Shown: one piece after another, positions 26,883-34,881 of the stretch
How positions within the stretch are numbered: position 1 is the first letter of the stretch
Layout: every line of letters begins with the position of its first letter
Source of the DNA: Spirochaetes bacterium ADurb.Bin218
GTDB lineage: Bacteria; Spirochaetota; UBA4802; UBA5550
NCBI GenBank assembly: GCA_002069965.1
Contig: MWCI01000001.1
Coordinates: 78,045-142,044, forward strand
Direction: 5' to 3'
Length of the DNA stretch: 64,000 nucleotides
The notes under the pieces: model-generated
Told to the model about the DNA's origin: nothing
The model's input: only the letters and a program-made list of their open reading frames with translations
The model's database searches: none
Position numbers and translations under genes: made by a program

Positions 26883-28481
26883 TTGTTTGATAGCATAGCG
26901 TCCTTTGATATAGGGAGTTCATCGGTAAAACTCATTTGTGTAAAACGAGGTTTGAGGAATTTTGAAATAACATCAATTGACTCAAGAACTCTTGATCTTG
27001 ACTTGATGGCTGTTGAACCTCAGAGAGCAATTACTGAGGCAATACAGTTGCTTGCATCAAGTCATAATCTCTCAGAGCACACTATTGTATTTACTTTGAA
27101 TTCAGATTCTTTGATCTTTAAAAATATTTCATTTCCATTTAACAATGTATCAAAAATTGCAGATGTCCTACCCTTCGAGCTTGAAAGTCTTATTCCATTG
27201 GATATAGAGAATGCAATTTATGATTTTCAGCTATACTCCGATCTAAGTAAAGAAGGTGATGTTATTGTTGCCTTGCTACCAAAAAACCGATTATCAGAAA
27301 CTCTAAGTGTTTTTTCTGATAATGAGTTAACTCCTGTTTATGCCGGTTGTGAGGCAAATTCACATTTAGCCTGCTATAATTATTTTATTCCAGTTGCAGA
27401 TGAGAAGGTGCTAATCATTGATATAGGTCACAGCAAAACAATTGTGGATATTGTTACCAATAATAATTTATTATTCACAAGAACAATAGGGATAGGTATT
27501 GGGGATATTATTGCTCATATATCAGAAACCCTTAAACTCTCTTTAACCGAGGCCAGAGATACTCTAATAAAAATGGATATGGACTTAAGCTCTTTTGATA
27601 ACACCATATCTACTTTGCAGGATAAAGAGATCAATATAACAAAGTCAAAACTTAAGAGTATATTTGAATATGCCAATGAAGTTTATATATCGATTATCGA
27701 TGAAGTGCTTATATCTATAAAAGCTGCATCTTTTAATGATTTTTCTGATTTTAATAGAATTATCTTAACAGGTGGAGGAGCAAATTTTAAAGGGACATCG
27801 AGAATAATAACAGAGGAATGCTCTCTACCAGTTGTTTTTATGCCATTTTTACCAGGCTATACCGATGAGGTTGTTAGGAGTAACTTTACGGTTGTTCTTG
27901 GCACTCTCCTTGCTTACATGAGGCCAAAATCAAAGCTCATAAACTTACTTAAAGATGAATTTTCTCCATCCGGGATTACAACTGGAAGTCAAAGATTTTT
28001 TCTGCCTGCATTTTTCATTTCTCTTGCAGCTGTTATTTTTATTTTGAATTTACTCATTACCTATATTCAAACAGTTAAAAACCAAAATCTTATTGATAGC
28101 ATGTTGAGGCAAAAATTCAAACAATACTTCAATGCTCAGTCTGCACCAAAGGATCCTTTAAAAGAAGCGATGCAGCTTTTGCAAAGGGAGAAAAAAGAGC
28201 TTTCTGTATTAAAAGAATTGCTTGGGGATGATGAACCTTTTATGCCTTTTTTAAATACAGTTGTTTCCGCTTATCCGAATATTCAAAATTTTGATATAAA
28301 AAAATTATCCTTTGATGGTAAGAGCCTTTCCATAGATGGTGAGGCTGCAAAAACATCAGAGCTTGAGAATTTCAGAAAAAATCTTATTGATACAGGAGAA
28401 TTTGAGAATGTTACTTTGACAATAAGAGACACAAGTAAAAGCCGAAGTCTTTTCACTCTTGTGATAAAAAAGAAATTATAG
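26883..28481 (+). CDS. gspL: GspL/PilM-type T2SS assembly protein
   Basis: An actin-like cytoplasmic domain (about 1-360; FDIGSSSVKLICVKRG at the start, IDIGHSKTIVDIV and ILTGGGANFKG later) resembles PilM and GspL. It is followed by one membrane helix (about 375-395) and a ferredoxin-like periplasmic domain. It anchors GspE to the membrane through its cytoplasmic domain. The TTG start is backed by AGAGGTGGA (26872-26880). The 532-residue protein combines PilM-like and PilN-like parts. Its place after gspK and before gspM matches the canonical order. Confidence 0.88.
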   Translation: MFDSIASFDIGSSSVKLICVKRGLRNFEITSIDSRTLDLDLMAVEPQRAITEAIQLLASSHNLSEHTIVFTLNSDSLIFKNISFPFNNVSKIADVLPFELESLIPLDIENAIYDFQLYSDLSKEGDVIVALLPKNRLSETLSVFSDNELTPVYAGCEANSHLACYNYFIPVADEKVLIIDIGHSKTIVDIVTNNNLLFTRTIGIGIGDIIAHISETLKLSLTEARDTLIKMDMDLSSFDNTISTLQDKEINITKSKLKSIFEYANEVYISIIDEVLISIKAASFNDFSDFNRIILTGGGANFKGTSRIITEECSLPVVFMPFLPGYTDEVVRSNFTVVLGTLLAYMRPKSKLINLLKDEFSPSGITTGSQRFFLPAFFISLAAVIFILNLLITYIQTVKNQNLIDSMLRQKFKQYFNAQSAPKDPLKEAMQLLQREKKELSVLKELLGDDEPFMPFLNTVVSAYPNIQNFDIKKLSFDGKSLSIDGEAAKTSELENFRKNLIDTGEFENVTLTIRDTSKSRSLFTLVIKKKL

Positions 28482-28501
28482 AGATTAAAGTAGAGGCATA
28501 T

Positions 28502-29017
28502 ATGATCAATCTTTCAAATAGAGAAAAGAATTTAATAATAGTTTTAATCTCTGTAGTAATTCTTGGAATTTTTTATACATTCATTATTTCTCCAGTTGTG
28601 GAATTTAAAAAAAATGCTGAGCAATCATTCGTTAAAAATATCTCTCTTTTAAATAAGTTTGAAGAGATTAACAATGAGTATAAGCTGGTTCTGGCAGAAA
28701 AAAGCAGATTGAGCTCTGCCTCTGGTATGGGAACAGGTATAGCTGGACTTGTTGATGAAATTTCTAAGAGCTTGAATATTGCAAGCAATCGAACTTCTTT
28801 AAAAGAAATGCCAGGTATAGTTCAAAATGGTTTGCAAAAAATAACCACCGAGATTCGCTTTGAGGGGATTTCTATTCAATCTGCTCTTGAGTTTATAAAC
28901 AGATTGGAAAATTCTAATATGACTCTCAAAGTAAAAAATGTAGTTATTAATTCAGCCATAAAAGAAAGAAGTCGTTATGATATTATAATTACTGTGGTGA
29001 GTTTAACAAAAAGATGA
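28502..29017 (+). CDS. gspM: Type II secretion protein GspM
   Basis: A bitopic protein of 171 residues: a short cytoplasmic start, one membrane helix (about 11-31), a coiled segment and a small ferredoxin-like periplasmic domain. Sequence conservation in this family is weak, so the assignment rests on topology, size and position directly after gspL. AGAGG sits seven bases before the ATG. The stop overlaps the gspN start (ATGA). Confidence 0.85.
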   Translation: MINLSNREKNLIIVLISVVILGIFYTFIISPVVEFKKNAEQSFVKNISLLNKFEEINNEYKLVLAEKSRLSSASGMGTGIAGLVDEISKSLNIASNRTSLKEMPGIVQNGLQKITTEIRFEGISIQSALEFINRLENSNMTLKVKNVVINSAIKERSRYDIIITVVSLTKR

Positions 29018-29898
29018 ATATGAAGATCGAAAATATTTTGGCTTATTTAAAGTCTCTGAGCTACTCAATCCCTGCATTGTTTAGGAATGTTAGGAACTCT
29101 CCTTATGCAATCTTTTATCTTTTTCTTTCTCTCTTTTTAATAGTGCTATTTACTATTGTTACATTTCCTTTTGATCATTTAATTAGAAAAAAACTCTCTG
29201 AACTGGAGGGCAAATCCTTTAGAATTATATCTGTTGATCAAATAGATGTAAATTTTCTGCGACCAAGCAATGTAAAAAAACTGGAGCTTGTGCTCCTTGA
29301 TGGGACAGAGATCAATACAAAAAATGTTATTTTAAATCTATCCCTTAATCCCTATAGATTGTTTATAAGTCATCGTATTCTTTCTGATGTTCAGGTTGAT
29401 GATTTTTTTTATAAAAGCAATAGCAATACTATAAGTCTTAATCTCAACGGCAATGTCGACCTAATCCTTGATCCTAAGAATAACATTCCAACAAATGGCG
29501 ATGTTAAACTAATTTTTTCAGAAGTTAAGATAAAGCCCGATAAAATTTCTATTCCTGGCCCCATGGGAAACATAGATCTAAATATTGAATTGATCACCAT
29601 ACCAAATGGAGTTTTTTCTATGGATATTATAAACTCTACTGCCAGGATAAAAGATTTAAAACTGACAGGCCCTGAGTTAAACTGCACAATTGCAGGATCT
29701 ATTGCTATGGTAAGTCCTATTGAAAGGAGTAACCTCAATTTAACTTTGATAATAGATCCTGAGTCATCTATTTTGGAAAACTATCGTGATCTGGTGAAGA
29801 TGATGACTAAAAATAATCCTTTAACTCTTACCCTAACAGGTACAATAGATAGGCCAAAATTGCAGCTTGCAGGAGTTGAAAAAACAAATGAAAATTGA
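29014..29898 (+). CDS. gspN: Type II secretion protein GspN
   Basis: One membrane helix (about 30-52) is followed by a periplasmic beta-rich domain resembling AsmA and GspN repeats (DVNFLRPSNVKKLELVL..., SIPGPMGNIDLNIEL). GspN is optional in type II systems; its role in the envelope is poorly defined. The start overlaps the gspM stop, and the end overlaps the start of the ispH-ubiA gene by 11 bases. It closes an unbroken gspC-to-gspN set. Confidence 0.85.
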   Translation: MNMKIENILAYLKSLSYSIPALFRNVRNSPYAIFYLFLSLFLIVLFTIVTFPFDHLIRKKLSELEGKSFRIISVDQIDVNFLRPSNVKKLELVLLDGTEINTKNVILNLSLNPYRLFISHRILSDVQVDDFFYKSNSNTISLNLNGNVDLILDPKNNIPTNGDVKLIFSEVKIKPDKISIPGPMGNIDLNIELITIPNGVFSMDIINSTARIKDLKLTGPELNCTIAGSIAMVSPIERSNLNLTLIIDPESSILENYRDLVKMMTKNNPLTLTLTGTIDRPKLQLAGVEKTNEN

Positions 29899-31612
29899 GA
29901 TGGCAAAAAACTCAGGATTTTGCATGGGAGTTCGCAACGCTGTTATAAAAATTGTAGAAGAGCTAAATACCTCTGATGAGGAGATCTATGTCTATGGTCC
30001 CCTCATCCATAATCCTCAAACAATAGAGGTATTAAAAAATCGAGGACTTATTACAATAAATTCTCTTGATGATATAAAAGGCAAGTCTGTTGCCATAAGA
30101 ACTCATGGCATTCCTGTTGATGAAAGCAGGTATATAAAAAATGAAGCCTCAAGAACAATTAATCTTACATGCTCACGAGTTGCACGGGTCCAATCTTATA
30201 TAAAGAAATTTTCATCACAGGGATATTTTACTGTTATTGTTGGAGATAAAGATCATGCAGAGGTAATTGGGTTAAAAAGCTATGCAAGTTCAGGAGTCTT
30301 TGTGGTATCTGAACTTGAAGATGTAGCGAATTTGCCTGAGGCAGAAAAATACCTTGTGGTTTCTCAAACAACACATGAAAGAAATCACTTTGAACAGGTA
30401 GTAAAACTCATAGAGAAAAAAAATAAAGATGTCCATGTTATAGATACAATCTGTGACTCCACAAGACTCAGACAGGATGATGTTCATAATGCCATTGCTC
30501 GTGGAATTGATACATTGGTGGTTGTCGGTGGAAGAAACTCTGCAAATACAACCAGACTGGTTAAAATTGGAATTGATAATGGAATAAAGACCTTCCATGT
30601 AGAGACAGACGAAGAACTTAATCCAGAAGATTTTGCAAACTCTAAATATGTCCTTGTAACTGCGGGAGCATCAACTCCTGGCTGGATAATCAACAATGTC
30701 CTTGAAAGGCTCTATATCATAAATAATACAAACAGCAATTTTTTTGTAAAACTATTAAACAGATATATGGAATTTTTTGTGCGTAGCAATATCATATCCT
30801 CCATAGCTGCATTTTTGATGGTCTGTATTGCCAGATCTTACGGAGGATTAAAATTCGACTACAGGCATGGACTTATTGCATCGCTTTTTATATTTGTTAT
30901 GTATACTGTTAATAATTATCTTGATAGGGAATTTCTGATTAAAAGTAACTCTTATAAATATAAGGTTTATGAGAAATATGGGAAATCACTTTTATTCTTT
31001 GCAATTATTGGCTTTTTTTATTCCATCTATCTCTCTTACAGTATTTCACCTGTTATGACAGGGCTCTTTTTGCTTCCTTACATACTGGGCATATTATATT
31101 CAACTCCTCAGTGTAAATTTTTTGTAAAAGGACTTGGAATAGATTTCATAAAACGACTTTACAATACAAAGGCTGTGACAGGTTTTGGATGGCTAATTGT
31201 GCTGGTATTTATTCCCTATTTTGGTTATAAAGTTTCTATGTTGACATATCTATCCATCTCTGCGTTGTTTTTTGCTATTTTATTTATGCGACAATTTATA
31301 ATTGATCTGGTTGCTTTTCAGGGGGATCTCATACTTGGAAGAGATACATTACCAACATCCCTTGGTATAAAAAGGGCTATTAAAATGACTCTTGCTATAG
31401 CTATAGCAGGTGCACTTATATTCTCTGCAATAACAATATATCATGGTAATTGGCTTTATCTTTTGCTTAATTCCTCTGTTCTCTATTATTATTTTCTACT
31501 GAGAAAGATTAAAGAAACAGCATATTTAGTATCCATAAGATATGAGATATTGATAGACCTAAATTTTGCTCTGATGTTTTTGTGCTATTTAGCTACAGGA
31601 TTACATTTTTGA
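29888..31612 (+). CDS. ispH: Fusion: IspH (HMBPP reductase) + UbiA-family prenyltransferase
   Basis: The N-terminal domain (1 to about 278) is 4-hydroxy-3-methylbut-2-enyl diphosphate reductase. It has three iron-sulfur cysteines, C12 (GFCMGV), C95 (LTCSRV) and C189 (DTICDST), the ligands H41, H73 and H123, and the proton-donor region AEV (E125). The C-terminal domain (about 300-574) has eight or so membrane helices of a UbiA-type prenyltransferase. Its second Asp motif is intact (DLVAFQGDLILGRDTLP, D473 and D480). Its first is weak (NNYLDREF, 342-349). ATG 29888 was preferred (AGGAG at 29871-29875). The gene begins inside gspN, so it belongs to the same transcript. Confidence 0.92.
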   Translation: MKIEMAKNSGFCMGVRNAVIKIVEELNTSDEEIYVYGPLIHNPQTIEVLKNRGLITINSLDDIKGKSVAIRTHGIPVDESRYIKNEASRTINLTCSRVARVQSYIKKFSSQGYFTVIVGDKDHAEVIGLKSYASSGVFVVSELEDVANLPEAEKYLVVSQTTHERNHFEQVVKLIEKKNKDVHVIDTICDSTRLRQDDVHNAIARGIDTLVVVGGRNSANTTRLVKIGIDNGIKTFHVETDEELNPEDFANSKYVLVTAGASTPGWIINNVLERLYIINNTNSNFFVKLLNRYMEFFVRSNIISSIAAFLMVCIARSYGGLKFDYRHGLIASLFIFVMYTVNNYLDREFLIKSNSYKYKVYEKYGKSLLFFAIIGFFYSIYLSYSISPVMTGLFLLPYILGILYSTPQCKFFVKGLGIDFIKRLYNTKAVTGFGWLIVLVFIPYFGYKVSMLTYLSISALFFAILFMRQFIIDLVAFQGDLILGRDTLPTSLGIKRAIKMTLAIAIAGALIFSAITIYHGNWLYLLLNSSVLYYYFLLRKIKETAYLVSIRYEILIDLNFALMFLCYLATGLHF

Positions 31613-31623
31613 TAAGCTTAGCA

Positions 31624-32553
31624 TCATACCTTTACAAGATTAACAGATGGTCCAATTTTAACAACAAGCTCATTTTCTGCACTATAGATGTCTCCATCCA
31701 TGGTATATTCAAATCTGCCCTTTTGCTTGATTTTTATTACAGAGCTGTGAAAGTTAAAATAGCCCTCACTGTTAATCGCCCTACCTGTTCGTATTTTATT
31801 TATGTTTAAGGCTATGGTTCGAGGTTTTAGAGATGATATAATTACCTGAAATTTGCCATCAACTACAGCATCAGAAAGGGGGGAAAATCCCATTCCTATA
31901 TGCTCAACAGTTCCAGCAAGCAAACCATAATAAGATTTGATATTTAAAGGCTTACCATCGCTATATATTTCACATTCAGCTTTAGAAAATATCCTACCAT
32001 TATCTATGTTTAGCAAAGCCTCTCTCATCGCAATGGATGCAACCTGGAGATTGCGGACAAATCCTTTCTCTTTACCATTGTATGCAAGATTTAAAAAATT
32101 TGTAACAAATCCAGTTCCAAATAGAAAACAGAATTTATTATCAATCTGCATTGTATATCTTCTATGAACTTCAACTTCCAGATTATTCTCGATTCGCTCC
32201 ACAAGGCGCCGTAACAGTTGTGGTCCCCTACCCTTTAATTTTATTGTTCGTGCAACATTGTCCATTGTGCCTTCCTTCAGTATGAGAATTGGGGGGATAT
32301 TTTTTTGTTTATAGCTGTTTATTATCGAACTAAGAGTTAGATGCAGTGTTCCATCTCCGCCTGCTATGCATATATAGTCACAGCGCTCCTTTGCCATTTT
32401 CTCGGTTTCTTTCCGTAATTCCTCTGGTGATGATGGTGTAACAATTTTTACTAAATTGCTTTTTATATTTCTATAACTTTCAATAGATGAACGGCCAGTC
32501 CTGAATTTTTTTGCATTGGGATTTATTATTACCCGTATATCTGCTTTGCCCAT
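31624..32553 (-). CDS. Diacylglycerol kinase-type lipid kinase
   Basis: Phosphorylates a lipid (diacylglycerol, sphingosine-like or undecaprenol-type; the substrate cannot be told). The DAGK catalytic signature IAGGDGTLHLTLSSI is near residue 82, preceded by INPNAKKF at the N-terminus. The C-terminal two-layer beta domain contains GTGFVTNF and DGEIY-like DGDIY. Length (309) is typical. Monocistronic; it ends 11 bases from the convergent ispH-ubiA gene. Confidence 0.88.
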   Translation of the reverse strand: MGKADIRVIINPNAKKFRTGRSSIESYRNIKSNLVKIVTPSSPEELRKETEKMAKERCDYICIAGGDGTLHLTLSSIINSYKQKNIPPILILKEGTMDNVARTIKLKGRGPQLLRRLVERIENNLEVEVHRRYTMQIDNKFCFLFGTGFVTNFLNLAYNGKEKGFVRNLQVASIAMREALLNIDNGRIFSKAECEIYSDGKPLNIKSYYGLLAGTVEHIGMGFSPLSDAVVDGKFQVIISSLKPRTIALNINKIRTGRAINSEGYFNFHSSVIKIKQKGRFEYTMDGDIYSAENELVVKIGPSVNLVKV

Positions 32554-32688
32554 ATTATTATCCTGAGTATAGATTTTTAAAAAATTGCATTTAAAAGATA
32601 AAACAGCAAATAATCGTCTTTACAAAAAAAAGATAAAATCTATGATGAATTACTAATACAGTGATAATAATTCAAGTTTTTTTTATTT

Positions 32689-33966
32689 ATGATAGATTCC
32701 ATACTCAATAAATATATAAATAATGAAAGGACTCAGCTTTTTGATAACTACACACCGGATGCAATCAAAGAGCTGCTTTCCCTTTGCTTTAACCCTCAAG
32801 ATAATTACATAACAATTCATATAGCGGGCACAAATGGCAAAGGTACGGTTTGCTATTCAATAGCTCACATGCTATCGTCAGCTAAGTTTAAAACCGGATT
32901 ATATGTATCACCCCATCTTTTAAAGCTCAATGAACGTATCACCATAGATTATATTCCTATTTCCGATGAAGAGCTTCTTGGTCATCTTTGCTATTTAGAT
33001 GAAATTGCCTCAAGGCATAAAATAAGTCTGACTTATTTTGATATGCTTACTGCAGTTGCCTTTTTGCATTTCAAAAAACAGCAGGTTGATTTTGCTGTCA
33101 TAGAAACAGGCCTTGGAGGAAGGCTTGATTCAACAAATGTTATAAAACCCATTGTCTCTGTAATTACAGATATATCCTATGATCATACCTCTGTCCTTGG
33201 ATCAACACTTGAATTGATAGCAAAAGAAAAATCTGGGATTATAAAACCAGGAGTTCCTGTTGTAACATCTAACACGAAAAGTGAAGTTTTAGATGTGATA
33301 AAAAATCATGCTCTTGCCTCAAATTCGAAGTTGTATGTTTTTAATGAAGATTATTATGCAAAGAATATCTCCTATGATGAAGAATACCTTAAGTTTATTT
33401 ATAGCTTTAGAGAATCACAGGAGCTTACCATAAGGGCAATGCTATTTCCAGATCATCAAAGCATAAATCTTTCATCTGCAATTACAGCAATTTTGCTTGT
33501 GAGATCTATTGCTGGCATTTCACTTAGCAATCAAATCATTGAAAACTCCCTTTACAATCTAAAGATACCCGGTCGTTTTGAAAAATTATCCAGAGATTAT
33601 CATATATATTTTGATCCTGCACATAACATTTCTGCTCTGGAAAATCTCTTTAATGCAATAACAGAAAGATTTAAAGAAAAATCTGTAATCTTTGTCATGT
33701 CAATTATGGAGGATAAATTCACTCCAGAGGTAAGGGCTTTTCTCTACAGATTTAAAGAAAATATAGTTTATTATCAGCTAAATGATAAACGATGCCATAT
33801 GTCTTTTGATGACGAATTTTCTTTTGCAAGTGAAGATAAAGATGTTATATTTAATAGAGTTGTAACCGAAATTATTAATGGTGGCGTTGTCCTCTTTACA
33901 GGGACATTCAGGATTTATGAACTTGCCTCATACGTTGCAACGAAAATTCAGAATAATGCCTTTTAG
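32689..33966 (+). CDS. folC: Bifunctional folylpolyglutamate/dihydrofolate synthase FolC
   Basis: Adds glutamate to dihydropteroate or folates using ATP. The Mur-ligase P-loop HIAGTNGKGTV lies near residue 44, followed by YVSPHLLKLNERI, GLGGRLDSTNV and the C-terminal DPAHN motif (about 305). At 425 residues it is normal. The start ATG follows a T-run with no visible Shine-Dalgarno sequence. It is followed 15 bases later by an unknown gene. It sits divergently from the lipid kinase. Confidence 0.95.
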   Translation: MIDSILNKYINNERTQLFDNYTPDAIKELLSLCFNPQDNYITIHIAGTNGKGTVCYSIAHMLSSAKFKTGLYVSPHLLKLNERITIDYIPISDEELLGHLCYLDEIASRHKISLTYFDMLTAVAFLHFKKQQVDFAVIETGLGGRLDSTNVIKPIVSVITDISYDHTSVLGSTLELIAKEKSGIIKPGVPVVTSNTKSEVLDVIKNHALASNSKLYVFNEDYYAKNISYDEEYLKFIYSFRESQELTIRAMLFPDHQSINLSSAITAILLVRSIAGISLSNQIIENSLYNLKIPGRFEKLSRDYHIYFDPAHNISALENLFNAITERFKEKSVIFVMSIMEDKFTPEVRAFLYRFKENIVYYQLNDKRCHMSFDDEFSFASEDKDVIFNRVVTEIINGGVVLFTGTFRIYELASYVATKIQNNAF

Positions 33967-33981
33967 GATTAAAAAAGAGAG

Positions 33982-34881
33982 ATGTCAAAAGAATTACTAT
34001 TTGATGAACTACTTGAGATAAGGGAAAATCTCAAAAATAGCATAATCCCCAGTGAAAAATCCTGGAATCTGCTTAATGAGATAGAGAAAAAAATCAACCT
34101 TGACAGAGGGGATAGACAAAAGAGAGAGCTGCCTTTGATTGAAAAAATTTTTGCCAGCTTCAATCTTCATAATTTTGCAGACTCAACTGCCTTAATTAAA
34201 AAGTCATCACCAGTAGTAGAGGTGATCCATCACTGTGGTAGCAATATACTTTTAGCCGAGACTAAGACCTATCTTGAGGATGATCACTCCTTTTATAATA
34301 CTATAGATAGTGTAACAATTGCTTCCACTAAATATAATCTTTTTTTTAAAGAATTCTCTGTTAAAGATGAAAGCTATGCAGTGCTAACATGGACATCATC
34401 AAGTTCTTTTGATATTCATAAGCTTGATAGTTTTTGTGATGTTATAAGCGCTTTCATAAAACATTCTGCTGTCACTCATAGTTTTTTTTATGATCTTATG
34501 GAAAAAATAGATTCTGATTTTCATAATACTCTTGCTCTTTTTAGTAAATCAAGCCCCAGTATAATTTTAGTTAAGTTTGATTTTATTTTTGAAAATTCCA
34601 TTAATACATTTATTGGAATTTCAAAATACATCTCCAGTTTTTTAAGGGAGAACACAGGTGATAATTCTTTTGTTATACCTCTCTCCTTCAGCTCCTATCT
34701 CATAATTGCTCCACAGGAGGATGAGTCACTTTTGATAAAGAATTTTATTTCATCAAAAAAATTGAGCTTTAATTACAAAAATATATTGCTTCCTTATATG
34801 GCTTTGAAAATAGATTCCAATTCTTCGTTGTCTATATACGATATATTTGAGGATCTATGCAATTTGATGAGATTATCGTAG
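33982..34881 (+). CDS. Unknown 299-aa cytoplasmic protein downstream of folC
   Basis: I recognise no family. No signal peptide or membrane helix is visible. The N-terminal 50 residues are charged and helical. Residues about 60-165 could form a GAF-like sensory fold (PVVEVIHHCGSNILLAETK...). Residues about 190-290 (SIILVKFDFIFENSINTF...) could be a degenerate nucleotide-cyclase-like fold without catalytic residues. These fold ideas are weak. GAGAG precedes the ATG and the gene is 15 bases after folC. Its 3' end overlaps the convergent GpsA-fusion gene by 9 bases. Confidence 0.65.
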   Translation: MSKELLFDELLEIRENLKNSIIPSEKSWNLLNEIEKKINLDRGDRQKRELPLIEKIFASFNLHNFADSTALIKKSSPVVEVIHHCGSNILLAETKTYLEDDHSFYNTIDSVTIASTKYNLFFKEFSVKDESYAVLTWTSSSSFDIHKLDSFCDVISAFIKHSAVTHSFFYDLMEKIDSDFHNTLALFSKSSPSIILVKFDFIFENSINTFIGISKYISSFLRENTGDNSFVIPLSFSSYLIIAPQEDESLLIKNFISSKKLSFNYKNILLPYMALKIDSNSSLSIYDIFEDLCNLMRLS

